DNA of 64,000 nucleotides from Nocardioidaceae bacterium (GTDB lineage: Bacteria > Actinomycetota > Actinomycetes > Propionibacteriales > Nocardioidaceae): the NCBI GenBank assembly GCA_030447865.1, contig JAUJOD010000001.1:1102909-1166908 (forward strand). The letters are read 5' to 3'. The translations under genes and the position numbers were made by a program. This document shows positions 7,299 to 16,542 of this stretch, piece by piece (the stretch's first letter is position 1; every line of letters starts with the position of its first letter). Under the pieces are notes generated by a model. It searched no databases. It worked only from the letters and a program-made list of their open reading frames with translations, and was not told the DNA's origin.

Positions 7299-8618
7299 TT
7301 GGCCGCATCGAAGACAGACCGCTCGACGCTGATCGTCGACACGCTGATCGAGGCGTTCGAGCCGCTGATGCAGGCCGACCCCGCCGCTTTCCGGACCAAG
7401 TTCCGCAAGATGGCGGCCGACCCGTTCGCGTTCTACCGGGGGAGCGCCTGCGTCTTCTACGCCGACATGGCCGAGATTCGCGACCCGTTCGCCGACGAGC
7501 AGACCAGCCGGGTGTGGATCCACGGTGACCTGCACGCTGAGAACTTCGGCACGTACATGAACTCCGAGGGTTTTCTTGTCTTCGACGTCAACGACTTCGA
7601 CGAGGCCTACGTCGGACACTTCTCCTGGGACCTGCGCCGGTTCGTCGCGAGCCTGGCGTTGATGTGTTGGCAGAAGGCGCTACCCGACGAGGAGATCCGC
7701 TCACTCACCACCCAATACCTGCGGGCGTACGTCGCCCAGGTGGGCCACTACGTCGAAGACCCGAACGACGACAGCTTCGCTCTGGGCCTCGACAACACCG
7801 ACGGCGCCATCCACCAGGTGCTGCGCGCAGCGCGGATGTCGACCCGGGTGGCGCTGCTCGAGTCGATGACCGAGGTGAGCGAGTACGAACGCCGGTTCAA
7901 GCGCACGTCGCTGGTCCGCGAGCTGAGCAAGGCCGAGCGTCGCAAGGTCGAGGCGGCGTTCAATCGCTACCTGAAGACGATCCCGCCCGCCAAGCGCGAA
8001 CATAACGACGTCTTCTACGACGTGAAGGACGTCGTAGGGAAGATGGGGTTCGGTATCGGCAGCGCCGGCCTCCCGGCGTACAACATCTTGATCGAGGGGT
8101 ACAACCAGGCGCTCGAGAACGACATCGTCTTGACGATGAAGCAGGGCAACATCGCCGCGCCGAGCCGCATCGTCGACGACCAGCGGGTGCGCGACTTCTT
8201 CGAGCACGGGGGCCATCGGACCGTGGTCAGTCAACGCGCACTGCAGGTGCACACCGACCCGTTCCTGGGGCACACCACGGTCGACGGGGTGGGTTTCGTG
8301 GTGTCCGAGCTCTCGCCGTACGAGGCTGACCTGGACTGGGGCGACATCACCGAGCCCGACGAGATCGCGAGCGTGCTCAACTCGCTTGGTCGAGCTACGG
8401 CGAAGGTCCACTGCGTATCCGACCAAGACAGCGAAGAGAACCTGGTCGACTTCCAGACCGAGGATGCCATCGCAAGAGTGATCGGCGACGACGTCGACGG
8501 GTTTGTCGAGGAAATGGTCGAGTTCGCGATGGAGTACGCCGCCACCGCCCGCAAGGACCACGCGCTCTTCGTCGACGCCTTCCGCGGCGCCAGGTTCGAC
8601 CTGGTGTCCGCGACCTGA
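7299..8618 (+). CDS. DUF2252 family protein (kinase-fold)
   Basis: A 439-residue DUF2252 protein. The frame is open far upstream, but TTG 7299 has GAGGAGG seven bases before it and gives the usual family length. The family resembles aminoglycoside phosphotransferases: IHGDLHAENFGTY is the catalytic-loop-like HGDxHxxN and FDVNDFDEA the metal-binding D-x-x-D segment; FYRGSACVFYADM is the family N-terminal motif. The true substrate of DUF2252 proteins is not established. Its stop is 30 bases from the stop of the convergent TerC gene. Confidence 0.85.
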   Translation: MAASKTDRSTLIVDTLIEAFEPLMQADPAAFRTKFRKMAADPFAFYRGSACVFYADMAEIRDPFADEQTSRVWIHGDLHAENFGTYMNSEGFLVFDVNDFDEAYVGHFSWDLRRFVASLALMCWQKALPDEEIRSLTTQYLRAYVAQVGHYVEDPNDDSFALGLDNTDGAIHQVLRAARMSTRVALLESMTEVSEYERRFKRTSLVRELSKAERRKVEAAFNRYLKTIPPAKREHNDVFYDVKDVVGKMGFGIGSAGLPAYNILIEGYNQALENDIVLTMKQGNIAAPSRIVDDQRVRDFFEHGGHRTVVSQRALQVHTDPFLGHTTVDGVGFVVSELSPYEADLDWGDITEPDEIASVLNSLGRATAKVHCVSDQDSEENLVDFQTEDAIARVIGDDVDGFVEEMVEFAMEYAATARKDHALFVDAFRGARFDLVSAT

Positions 8619-8648
8619 ATCCGCGGCATCGTCGGGATGCGACCAGAA

Positions 8649-9668
8649 TCATCCCTGGATAGTGGACGCCGCTGCCTCCGCCCGCCGAGTAGCCGTCAAG
8701 CTAGTGACGGTGACTGTCGCGAGCACGACCACGATCACGGCCAGCGACAGCAGCGTCGGCACGTCCGGGACGCTGGGCCACTGAAGGTGTGCCCAGTGGA
8801 GCACCAGCTTGACCCCGATGAAACCCAGGATCGCAGCCAACCCGTAGCCGAGGTGGACGAGCTTGCTCAACGCTCCCTGCAGTACGAAGTAGAGAGCGCG
8901 CAGCCCTAGCAGGGAGAACGCGTTCGTGGCGAAGACGAGAAACGGGTCGCCCGTGATGCCGTAGACCGCGGGAACCGAGTCGACGGCGAAGATCACGTCG
9001 GTTGCCAGGACTGCCACGACGACCACCGCCAGCGGCGTGACCGCGCGCTTACCGCCTAGGCGGGTGGTCAACGCCGCGCCCTCGTAGTCCGGCGCGACGG
9101 CGACGAACCGGCGCAGCAGCCGTACGCTCCGCAACTTGTCGACATCGACTGAGTGGTCAGTTCCGCGGAGCGCATCACGCAGGATCTTCACCGCCGTGAG
9201 CAACAAGATCGCACCGAACAGCAGGAACGCGAAATCCAAGCTCTTGAGGGCCGCCGCCCCGAGCGCGATGAAGACACCACGCAACACAAGTGCCCCGATG
9301 ATGCCGTACAGCAGCACGCGCTGTTGCAGTTGCGCCGGTACGGCGAACGCCGCAAGCAACAACATGAACACAAAGAGGTTGTCGACCGACAGCGACTTCT
9401 CGACCAGGTAGCCAGTCAGGTATTCAAGGCCGCGCTGATCGCCGAACCGCACCCAGATGTAGCCGCCGAACGCCAGCGGCAGAGCGACGTAGAACGCCGA
9501 CCATGCCACCGCTTCGCGCATCGATACGTCGTGCGGTCGGCGGGTGATGACGAAGTCGAGCGCCAGGAGGCCGACCACCGCAGCGATGGTGGCAGCCCAC
9601 AACGTCGGAGTTCCAACGGATGACAGCGGCGCGGCGAATGTGACAGGTGTGGCGGCGAGAGGTGCCAT
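8649..9668 (-). CDS. TerC/Alx family membrane protein
   Basis: A 339-residue integral membrane protein with about nine hydrophobic segments. It contains the two acidic signatures of the family: EKSLSVDNLFVF in the first half and ATDVIFAVDSVPAV in the second, with Asp residues inside membrane helices. TerC/Alx proteins are linked to Mn2+ export or loading of exported metalloproteins. Its leader carries a yybP-ykoY riboswitch, which strongly supports a manganese role here. The ATG follows GAGGAG, part of which sits in the 3' arm of the regulatory hairpin. Confidence 0.92.
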   Translation of the reverse strand: MAPLAATPVTFAAPLSSVGTPTLWAATIAAVVGLLALDFVITRRPHDVSMREAVAWSAFYVALPLAFGGYIWVRFGDQRGLEYLTGYLVEKSLSVDNLFVFMLLLAAFAVPAQLQQRVLLYGIIGALVLRGVFIALGAAALKSLDFAFLLFGAILLLTAVKILRDALRGTDHSVDVDKLRSVRLLRRFVAVAPDYEGAALTTRLGGKRAVTPLAVVVVAVLATDVIFAVDSVPAVYGITGDPFLVFATNAFSLLGLRALYFVLQGALSKLVHLGYGLAAILGFIGVKLVLHWAHLQWPSVPDVPTLLSLAVIVVVLATVTVTSLTATRRAEAAASTIQG

Positions 9669-9679
9669 GGATTCGTACT

Positions 9680-9793
9680 CCTCGGACGAGTCGGTCCGAG
9701 GTCTCCTTCACCTGACATCGTGCAGGTGGTGGCCCGGGGCGCCAGGGGGCGCCGTAATGACCGGACTCACTCTTGGGGAAGTACTCCCCTCGC
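9680..9793 (-). promoter_or_regulatory. yybP-ykoY (Mn2+) riboswitch
   Basis: Read on the minus strand, the leader starts with CGAGGGGAGTA, contains the conserved GGTCATTACGG internal motif and ends with GGAGACCTCGG, the three hallmarks of yybP-ykoY aptamers. P1 pairs CGAGG (9788-9792) with CCTCG (9697-9701). The same CCTCG alternatively pairs with CGAGG in a perfect 8-bp hairpin (9680-9687/9694-9701) whose 3' arm holds part of the terC Shine-Dalgarno. Mn2+ binding would stabilise P1 and free the ribosome site, so terC would be turned on. The switch logic is inference from the pairing. Confidence 0.85.
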
Positions 9794-9906
9794 TAAAGTC
9801 GAGGATAGCGATAGAGATCTTGTGGTGCCAGCCAACCCAACCCCGCGCCCGGTCAAGTTTCAGGTGGATGGCGCGCACGCCCTTCGGAGGGGGCAGACTG
9901 TGGGGT

Positions 9907-11520
9907 GTGAAGAAGATCTGGAAGACCGCTCCTGCGGCCGCGCTCGCTGCCGTCACGGCTCATGACCTGATTCAGAAGCGGCATGCGATTCTCCGGAACT
10001 TCCCGGTGATCGGACATGGTCGGTTCCTGGTCGAGGCCATTGGTCCGGAGCTTCGGCAGTACATCGTCGCCGGCAACGACGAGGAGCGCCCCTTCAGCCG
10101 GGACCAGCGGCGCTGGGTCTACGCGTCGTCGAAGCTGGAGAACAACTACTTCGGCTTCGGCACCGACAACGACCTCGAGCACAGCTCAGGCAACGTGATA
10201 GTCCATCACCGCACATTCGGACGCACTCACGCGACGCACGGAAAGCCCGGCCAGGAGGCTTGGCTGCCGTGCGCCAAGGTGCTCGGTGGCGCGCGCGGGA
10301 GGCAGCACGCATTTCGGCCCGACTCCGTGGTCAGCATCTCCGGGATGAGCTTCGGGTCACTGTCCGCCAACGCCATCGAGGCGCTCAACCGTGGGGCCGC
10401 ACTCGCCGGCTGCCTGCAGAACACCGGCGAGGGTGGTGTGTCGCTGTACCACCGCAAGGGCGGTGAACTGATCTACCAGATCGGGACGGCGTACTTCGGC
10501 TGCCGCGACGAAGATGGCCGGTTCAGTCTCGACCGCCTCAAGCAACTCGTCGAGAGCGCCCCGATCCGGGCGCTGGAGGTCAAGCTCAGTCAGGGCGCCA
10601 AGCCCGGTCTCGGCGGGGTGCTGCCCGCGCCGAAGGTGTCCGCCGAGATCGCCGAGGCGCGCGGCGTGCCCGAGGGCCAGGACGTCATCAGCCCCTCCCG
10701 CCACGCCGAGTTCCACGATGTCGACAGCATGCTCGACTGGGTCGAGATGCTCGCGGCCGAGACTGGCCTGCCGGTCGGCATCAAGTCGGCGGTCGGGGAC
10801 CTCGGCTTCTGGTACGAGCTGGCCGACGCCATGCAGTCAGGTGACCGCGGCGTCGACTTCATCACGATCGACGGCGGCGAGGGAGGCACCGGCGCCGCGC
10901 CGATGATCTTCACCGACGCGGTGTCGCTGCCGTTCCGGCTCGGGTTCAGCCGGGTCTACTCGATCTTCGCCGAGCGGGGGCTGGACCACGACGTCGTGTT
11001 CATCGGCGCGGGCAAGCTGGGCTTGCCCGACAACGCCATAGTTGCCTTCGGCCTCGGCGTCGACATGGTGAACGTCGGCCGAGAAGCGATGCTCTCGATC
11101 GGCTGCATCCAGGCGCAGCGCTGCCACACCGACAAGTGTCCGACCGGTGTTGCCACCCAGGACAAGTGGCTGGCGCACGGGCTGGACCCCGACTTGAAGT
11201 CAGTGCGTGCCGCGAACTACGTCAAGACGCTGCGACGGGACTTGCTCAAGGTGTCCGAAGCTTGCGGCGTAGAGCACCCGGCCCTCATCGGTCCGGACTC
11301 GGTGGAGATCCTCGACAACCTGTCCGACGGCAGGTTGCTCCACCAGGTCTACGGCTATCAACCAGGATGGGGCTTCCCCTCGAAGGCAGACCAGGCGCGG
11401 CTGGTGGCGTTGATGGAAGGAACCGACGAGCCCGAGGTTGACACCGAAGGGCCGCCTGAGGTGGCCGAGGACGGCGCGGACGGTGACAACCTGACCGGCG
11501 ACGAATCCGTCCTGGAATGA
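9907..11520 (+). CDS. FMN-binding glutamate synthase family protein
   Basis: A 537-residue GltB-like alpha/beta-barrel enzyme of the stand-alone type. After a short hydrophobic N-terminus (VKKIWKTAPAAALAAVTAHD) come RHAILRNFPVIGHGRFLVE, the FMN/substrate barrel with GMSFGSLSANAIEAL, LEVKLSQGAKPGLGG and DFITIDGGEGGTGAAP, and the Fe-S cluster cysteines in CIQAQRCHTDKCPTGVATQ. The amidotransferase domain of full glutamate synthase is absent, so its ammonia donor and true reaction are uncertain. Start is GTG 9907; ATG 9868 in frame is possible. A 40-residue acidic tail follows the barrel. It is coupled by an ATGA overlap to a phosphodiesterase gene. Confidence 0.88.
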   Translation: MKKIWKTAPAAALAAVTAHDLIQKRHAILRNFPVIGHGRFLVEAIGPELRQYIVAGNDEERPFSRDQRRWVYASSKLENNYFGFGTDNDLEHSSGNVIVHHRTFGRTHATHGKPGQEAWLPCAKVLGGARGRQHAFRPDSVVSISGMSFGSLSANAIEALNRGAALAGCLQNTGEGGVSLYHRKGGELIYQIGTAYFGCRDEDGRFSLDRLKQLVESAPIRALEVKLSQGAKPGLGGVLPAPKVSAEIAEARGVPEGQDVISPSRHAEFHDVDSMLDWVEMLAAETGLPVGIKSAVGDLGFWYELADAMQSGDRGVDFITIDGGEGGTGAAPMIFTDAVSLPFRLGFSRVYSIFAERGLDHDVVFIGAGKLGLPDNAIVAFGLGVDMVNVGREAMLSIGCIQAQRCHTDKCPTGVATQDKWLAHGLDPDLKSVRAANYVKTLRRDLLKVSEACGVEHPALIGPDSVEILDNLSDGRLLHQVYGYQPGWGFPSKADQARLVALMEGTDEPEVDTEGPPEVAEDGADGDNLTGDESVLE

Positions 11521-12041
11521 CCCCGGTGTACGACCAGGCGCGGCTGCTGTTGATCGCTGACACCCACGTGCCGAAACGGGCCCGTGACCTTCCGCCGCAG
11601 CTGTGGGACGAAGTCGACAGCGCGGACGTGGTGATCCATGCGGGCGACTGGGTGGCAGAGCCCCTGCTGGACCAGCTCGAGGACCGCGCGGCTGACCTGA
11701 TCGCCGTATACGGGAACAACGACGGGCCAGCACTGCGTCGCCGGCTGGACGAGGTGGCGCGCCGAGAGCTCGCCGGGGTGAAGTTCGCCGTCGTCCATGA
11801 GACCGGTCCGTCGACGGGGCGTGAGCGGCGGTGTTCGGCACTGTACGGCGATGTCGACGTGCTGGTCTTCGGCCACAGCCACATCCCTTGGGACACCACC
11901 ACGGACACCGGACTGCGCCTGCTCAACCCCGGATCACCGACGGACCGGCGGCGCCAGCCGTACTGCACCTACCTGACCGCAACCGCTGCTGAGGGGAGCC
12001 TTCGCGACGTCCGGCTGCACCGCCTGCCCCGCCGTACCTGA
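11517..12041 (+). CDS. YfcE/MJ0936-type metallophosphodiesterase
   Basis: A 174-residue calcineurin-like phosphoesterase. The metal-binding set is complete: DTHVP (D-x-H), HAGDW (G-D), YGNND (G-N-N-D), VVHETG (His) and FGHSHIPW (G-H-x-H). Proteins of this size are phosphodiesterases with Mn2+ or similar metals; the natural substrate is usually unknown. The ATG overlaps the TGA of the glutamate-synthase-like gene (ATGA), so the two are co-translated. There is no signal peptide, so it is cytoplasmic. Confidence 0.88.
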   Translation: MTPVYDQARLLLIADTHVPKRARDLPPQLWDEVDSADVVIHAGDWVAEPLLDQLEDRAADLIAVYGNNDGPALRRRLDEVARRELAGVKFAVVHETGPSTGRERRCSALYGDVDVLVFGHSHIPWDTTTDTGLRLLNPGSPTDRRRQPYCTYLTATAAEGSLRDVRLHRLPRRT

Positions 12042-12112
12042 GCAGGGCTGTCCGCCGCCGGCGGCCGACCTCGCCGGGCGTGCGGCGGCGACCTTCGGGG
12101 TACAGTGCCAAG

Positions 12113-14122
12113 ATGCCCGCAGTTCCGCGGCTGGTCGCTGACCGGTACCGACTTCTGGCCGTTGTCGGTCGAGGCGGCATGGGTCAAGTGTGGGAAGCCC
12201 GTGACGAGCTGCTCGCCCGAACCGTGGCGATCAAGGAGGTGCGGTTCCCCGCCGACGTACCAGACGAGGAACGCGCCCAGATGGGCGAGCGCACCATGCG
12301 CGAGGCTCGGCTCACCGCCCGGCTGTCGCACCGGGGCATCGTCACGATCTACGACGTCGTTTCCGTGGAGGGCCGTCCATGGATCGTCATGGAGTTGGTG
12401 CGCGCCCCCAGCCTGGCCGATCGGATCGACGAGGACGGGCCCCTCCCGCAACGGGCGGTAGCAAAGATCGGGCTGCAGCTGCTCGACGCCCTGGCGGTTG
12501 CCCACCGCGAAGGCATCGTGCACCGAGACGTCAAACCGAGCAACGTGCTGCTTGCCGATGACCGGGTGGTGCTCACAGACTTCGGCATCGCGACCAGCGA
12601 GAGTGACGCGACGCTCACCTCGACCGGACTGCTGATCGGGTCCCCGACCTATATGTCACCGGAGCGGTTGCGCGGTGAAGGAATCGGCCCCGCCGCGGAC
12701 ATGTGGTCGGTTGGAGCGACTCTGTACGCCGCGCTCGAGGCCGGGCCGCCGTTTCGCGCGACCACCACGATGGGGACGATCACCGCGGTGCTGGTCGATG
12801 ATCCCCGGCCTCCGCGCGCCACCGGCGCGCTGCGTGAGGCAGTGCTCGGCATGCTCGACAAGAACGTCGAGACGAGGCTGTCCTGCCCAGAGGCTGCCGA
12901 CCTGCTCAGAGAGGCTGCTGAGCACCTCGTCGGCGCTCCGGCGGTGTCGCCCGACACCCCGGTGTCGCCGATGCACTCCCCACCCGTAATGGCTCCTGTG
13001 GTGACGTGGGACCGTTCCGATCCCGCTCCTCCGCCCGCGCCCCCGGCAGATCCACCAGCCGGCTGGCCCGCTGCTGGCGGTCTGTCGATTCTGCACCCCG
13101 CGGGCTCGGGCTCAACAGCCGGGGCACAAGCAGGAGACGAAGACGGGGGCGGGTCGAGCGCTAACGACCGCGCGCACTTTTCGAGTTGGTCCGAGGACGA
13201 CGACGACGCCGAGCAGCCCCTCCGTCGGCGAGGGTTGATGGGTGCGCTCACAGCTCTCGCCGCGGTGGCGCTCGTAACGTTGGTGATCTTGTGGACTCAG
13301 CTCGCCGGCTCCGACACCACGGCCGGCTTGGGCAAGACAGTCGATTCCCCTACCAACGGTCCGACCAAGGTGGGCCCCACGGAAAAGGCGACCAAGACAA
13401 CCGACCCGCCACCCACCGGCGACAAGAAGACACCGCCGCGGACGGCCGGCACGAAGTCGCAGCCCCCGCGTACGACCGCTACCAGAACGACGGCGCCGAG
13501 CACGACTGCGCCGAGGACGACGGCGCCGAGGACGACGGCGCCGACCACGACGGCGCCGAGCACGACGGCATTCACGAGGACCCCGCCGACGAAGCCCTCG
13601 CCGACGAAGACCCCGCCGACGAAGACCGCGTCGACGACTACCCCGCCGGCTACGACGACTCAGAACGCAGGCGCGGCCCCGCCGGGTTTCGATCTGGCAG
13701 AGGATCCGTTGGGTTTCAACGTTGCGGTGCCAGAGGGTTGGTATCGGCGGCTCGACGGAGCAACCCGGGTCGACTACGTCAACCCCAACAACTCGGGGAA
13801 CTACCTGCGGATCGACCAGATTCCCCAGGCGGGGCCTGATGCGTACCAGGCGTGGGTGGAATACGAGGAGAACACCCTGCAGCACACTTTCGAGGATTAT
13901 CAGCGGATCCGGCTGGAGCGAGTGAACTTTCGAGGATGGCCGGCGGCAGATCTGGAGTGGACCTATAACGACGGCACCATGCGTGTGCTCGACCGCGGTT
14001 TCATCACCGACCCGAGAGGGTTCGCCATACTTATGTCCGGCCCCGCCAGCACGTGGGAAACCGAGAGCCGTCCGGTGTTCGATGTCGCCGCGTCGACCTT
14101 CACGCCGACCTTCACGCCGTAG
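12113..14122 (+). CDS. Membrane Ser/Thr protein kinase with novel C-terminal domain
   Basis: A 669-residue Hanks-type kinase. Residues 10-270 form the kinase domain with GRGGMG loop, Lys41, HRDVKPSN (Asp139) and DFG (156-158); an activation loop rich in Thr/Ser follows. A Pro-rich juxtamembrane region leads to one membrane helix near residues 376-398. Outside is a Thr/Pro linker built of repeated TTAPS/RTTAP units, then a 140-residue domain (from about 528) unlike PASTA. ATG 12113 follows TACAGT by six bases, suggesting leaderless transcription. The extracellular domain probably senses something outside the cell; ligand unknown. Confidence 0.9.
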   Translation: MPAVPRLVADRYRLLAVVGRGGMGQVWEARDELLARTVAIKEVRFPADVPDEERAQMGERTMREARLTARLSHRGIVTIYDVVSVEGRPWIVMELVRAPSLADRIDEDGPLPQRAVAKIGLQLLDALAVAHREGIVHRDVKPSNVLLADDRVVLTDFGIATSESDATLTSTGLLIGSPTYMSPERLRGEGIGPAADMWSVGATLYAALEAGPPFRATTTMGTITAVLVDDPRPPRATGALREAVLGMLDKNVETRLSCPEAADLLREAAEHLVGAPAVSPDTPVSPMHSPPVMAPVVTWDRSDPAPPPAPPADPPAGWPAAGGLSILHPAGSGSTAGAQAGDEDGGGSSANDRAHFSSWSEDDDDAEQPLRRRGLMGALTALAAVALVTLVILWTQLAGSDTTAGLGKTVDSPTNGPTKVGPTEKATKTTDPPPTGDKKTPPRTAGTKSQPPRTTATRTTAPSTTAPRTTAPRTTAPTTTAPSTTAFTRTPPTKPSPTKTPPTKTASTTTPPATTTQNAGAAPPGFDLAEDPLGFNVAVPEGWYRRLDGATRVDYVNPNNSGNYLRIDQIPQAGPDAYQAWVEYEENTLQHTFEDYQRIRLERVNFRGWPAADLEWTYNDGTMRVLDRGFITDPRGFAILMSGPASTWETESRPVFDVAASTFTPTFTP

Positions 14123-14134
14123 CCGCGCCGCGGT

Positions 14135-15628
14135 TTACTGAGGAAGCGGTAGCCCTTCCATGATGACCAGGTCGCCGTGGCCGCCGTAGCCCACCACTGC
14201 CTCGCCGTACGGAGTCCCGTCGAACGTGAGCATCAGTTGATAGGGACCGTCAGCTCGGTCGATCGTGACCAGCTGCGGGTGCGGGATGTTGGTCAGGTAC
14301 GGCGCGTCGAGGGTGCCCACTCGACGCATGGTGAGGTCGTAGAGCAGGTACTCGCGAAGGTCGCTGTCGCTGGCAGCCAGCCGCCAGTGGCCGTCGATCT
14401 CGGTGAGGATCGGCCCCTCGCACTGGTGCAGGGAGTCGTCGGCGCCTACTAGCTCGAGCGGTCCGACGTAGTCTTCGCCTGGCGCTGTGGCGGCGAGGGC
14501 AGGGTGGAAGTCGAAGCGCTTGTCTTGAGATGGACTCTCCACGAAGCCGACGTACCACCGCTCGTCGATCCGGCCGAGAGCCGGGTCCCAGGCACCAAAT
14601 CGTGTCGGCAGCTCGAGTCGCTCGGTCGCCAGGACGTGCACCCCTGACAGCACTTCGAGCCCAGCTACGGTGTGCCGGACATGGATGTTGCCGATCGCGA
14701 AGTCGCCCCACGAGCTCACCGCGACGATGCAGCGGTCACCGTCGATGATGATCTGACCGGCGTGGTCACCGAGCACCAGCCCGTCGCGGGTGAAGTACAG
14801 CTGCGCCACCTGCTCCAGCCGGGTCAGGTCGTCGAGGTCGAGAGTGAAGACCCCCCAGTGCGCTTGTTGGAAGAAGCCCAGCCCGGCGCAGGTCATGGTC
14901 ATGTAGAGCTTGCCGTCCCGGATGTACGGCGTCCCGTCCGGCGACTGGATCACGTGCAGGTCGCGCACCCCGGTCATGCCGAACAGCCCGGCCCGCACCG
15001 ACGTGACCTGAGCCGGGGCTCGCGCTGTATCGCCGCCGCCCGGTGCGTCGCTGCCACCCAGTCCATCGAGGCTTAGGCTGCCGACCTGGCTGTCACGACG
15101 CCCGCTGCGCTTCAGCTGGCTCAGAATGCGCCGCACCGCGTTGGGTGGAGTCGAAGGAGCAGCAGCTGAAGCATCAGTCGAGCGTGTCCCGTAGGCGTAC
15201 GAGAATCGCCTGAGCACGTCGGACTGCCGAAAGTCAATGAAGGCTGCAACGTTCTTGCGGGTAGAAACCAGCGGCTGCCAACCGTTGCCCCGGTCGGCAA
15301 GTGCCGTGATCTGGTTCTCGCACAACACGAAGGCGAGACCGAACGGGGCCGTCAGCGTGATGCCGCGCACCGCGACCACGCGGGTGCGGCCACTCACGCG
15401 AATCTCGATCGTCACTCGCTGCCGAGCAGGGTCGTACGTGGCAAGCGCGTGGTCGCCGTCAGGGCTTGCGATCCCGGCCAGCACCACCGCGGCATCGGTT
15501 GTGTCGACGCGAACCTCGACACCGAGGAATGGTGCGGCAGGTTGTTCGGAGGTGACCACGAGGCCGTCCGGCCGAGAAGCTTCGGCCGGTTGCGGGGAAT
15601 CGAGTTGCACGAACTCCGGCGACACCAA
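14135..15628 (-). CDS. Predicted beta-propeller protein of unknown function
   Basis: A 497-residue protein I do not recognise by name. Residues 1-130 look like a beta-sandwich (repeated short strands, no signal peptide). A Ser/Gly/Asp linker (about 145-200) joins it to a C-terminal region whose repeated strand patterns, with CEGPILTEIDGHWRLAAS, recall five-bladed propellers of GH43-like families; catalytic acids are not proven. The annotated TTG start has no Shine-Dalgarno. The frame is open 30 more codons upstream to a TAG, so the true N-terminus may be longer through a rare start. It converges with the kinase gene 12 bases away. Confidence 0.55.
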   Translation of the reverse strand: MVSPEFVQLDSPQPAEASRPDGLVVTSEQPAAPFLGVEVRVDTTDAAVVLAGIASPDGDHALATYDPARQRVTIEIRVSGRTRVVAVRGITLTAPFGLAFVLCENQITALADRGNGWQPLVSTRKNVAAFIDFRQSDVLRRFSYAYGTRSTDASAAAPSTPPNAVRRILSQLKRSGRRDSQVGSLSLDGLGGSDAPGGGDTARAPAQVTSVRAGLFGMTGVRDLHVIQSPDGTPYIRDGKLYMTMTCAGLGFFQQAHWGVFTLDLDDLTRLEQVAQLYFTRDGLVLGDHAGQIIIDGDRCIVAVSSWGDFAIGNIHVRHTVAGLEVLSGVHVLATERLELPTRFGAWDPALGRIDERWYVGFVESPSQDKRFDFHPALAATAPGEDYVGPLELVGADDSLHQCEGPILTEIDGHWRLAASDSDLREYLLYDLTMRRVGTLDAPYLTNIPHPQLVTIDRADGPYQLMLTFDGTPYGEAVVGYGGHGDLVIMEGLPLPQ

Positions 15629-15735
15629 GGCAAACGGTCGATAGCGGTGTATCTCCGCGAACTTCAGTTCAGTGATGTCGCCCTCCAGTTGCCTCTCGGC
15701 GCCCTAACCCGGCACCGTCCGTAAGCCCGTCGAGA

Positions 15736-15750
15736 GACTACTGCGTAGTC
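15736..15750. other. Short hairpin downstream of map
   Basis: GACTAC and GTAGTC form a 6-bp perfect stem with a three-base loop, starting six bases past the stop codon of the aminopeptidase gene on the minus strand. It may help terminate transcription, but the stem is short and there is no T-run. Confidence 0.3.
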
Positions 15751-15756
15751 AGGGCC

Positions 15757-16539
15757 TCACGGCTGCGCCTGCTGCGGCACGGTGAGAACTTCGGCTCCGT
15801 CGTTGGTGATAGCGATCGTGTGTTCGCTGTGTGCTGTCCGGCAGCCCGTCGCGCTTCGGAGTGTCCAGCCATCGGCATCGGTGACGAGCTCGGCGGTGTC
15901 CGCCATGACCCACGGCTCCAATGCCAGCAGAAGCCCAGGGCGCAGTCTGTATCCACGACCGGGTCGCCCGATGTTTGGAACGTGCGGGTCCTGGTGCATC
16001 GTCGAGCCGACACCATGACCGCCAAACTCGGTGTTGATCCGATACCCCGCCTCGTTGAGGACCGCGCCGATGGCATGGGAGATGTCACCGATCCGAGCCC
16101 CCGGTCCGGCCGCGGCTATCCCTGCGCTCAATGCGCGCTCGGTCGCACTGATCATCGCGACGCTCTCCGAGGACTTCGAGTCGCCCACGATGAAGCTGAT
16201 GGCGGAGTCCGCGACAACTCCGCCTTTGGAGACGGCGAGGTCGAGCGTCAGCAGGTCGCCGTTTGCAAGCGTGTAGTCGTAGGGCAGCCCGTGGAGCACA
16301 GCATCGTTGACTGACGTGCAGATGTAGTGGCCGAACGGCCCGCGTCCGAAGGGCGGCTCGTAGTCGACGTAGCAGGACTGCGCACCGGCCTCGGTGATCA
16401 TGGCCTGGGCCCACAGGTTGATGTCCCGCAGGTTCGTGCCTACCTCGCAGCGGCTCTTCAGCGTCTGCAGAATGCTGCCGACCAGGGCACCTGCTTCCCT
16501 GGCTCGTGGCAGCTCTGTTGAGTTCAAGATTTCGATCAT
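15757..16539 (-). CDS. map: Type I methionine aminopeptidase
   Basis: A 260-residue MetAP that removes N-terminal methionine from nascent proteins. All five metal ligands are visible: Asp in LTLDLAV, Asp in VADSAISF, His in GGHGVGSTMH, Glu in ALEPWV and Glu in AHSEHTIAI; the substrate histidine lies in PFGHYICTSVND. I start at ATG 16539 because GGAGAAAG lies at correct spacing and the family begins with a short lead-in. An in-frame TTG 14 codons upstream would only translate an 18-bp tandem repeat. The N-terminus is short, without the zinc-finger or SH3-binding extension of some actinobacterial MetAPs. Confidence 0.92.
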   Translation of the reverse strand: MIEILNSTELPRAREAGALVGSILQTLKSRCEVGTNLRDINLWAQAMITEAGAQSCYVDYEPPFGRGPFGHYICTSVNDAVLHGLPYDYTLANGDLLTLDLAVSKGGVVADSAISFIVGDSKSSESVAMISATERALSAGIAAAGPGARIGDISHAIGAVLNEAGYRINTEFGGHGVGSTMHQDPHVPNIGRPGRGYRLRPGLLLALEPWVMADTAELVTDADGWTLRSATGCRTAHSEHTIAITNDGAEVLTVPQQAQP

Positions 16540-16542
16540 CTG

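Noticed and set aside
8231-8652. Small plus and minus frames around the DUF2252 end
   Set aside because: They overlap the well-supported DUF2252 gene in other frames and carry no motif or ribosome site.
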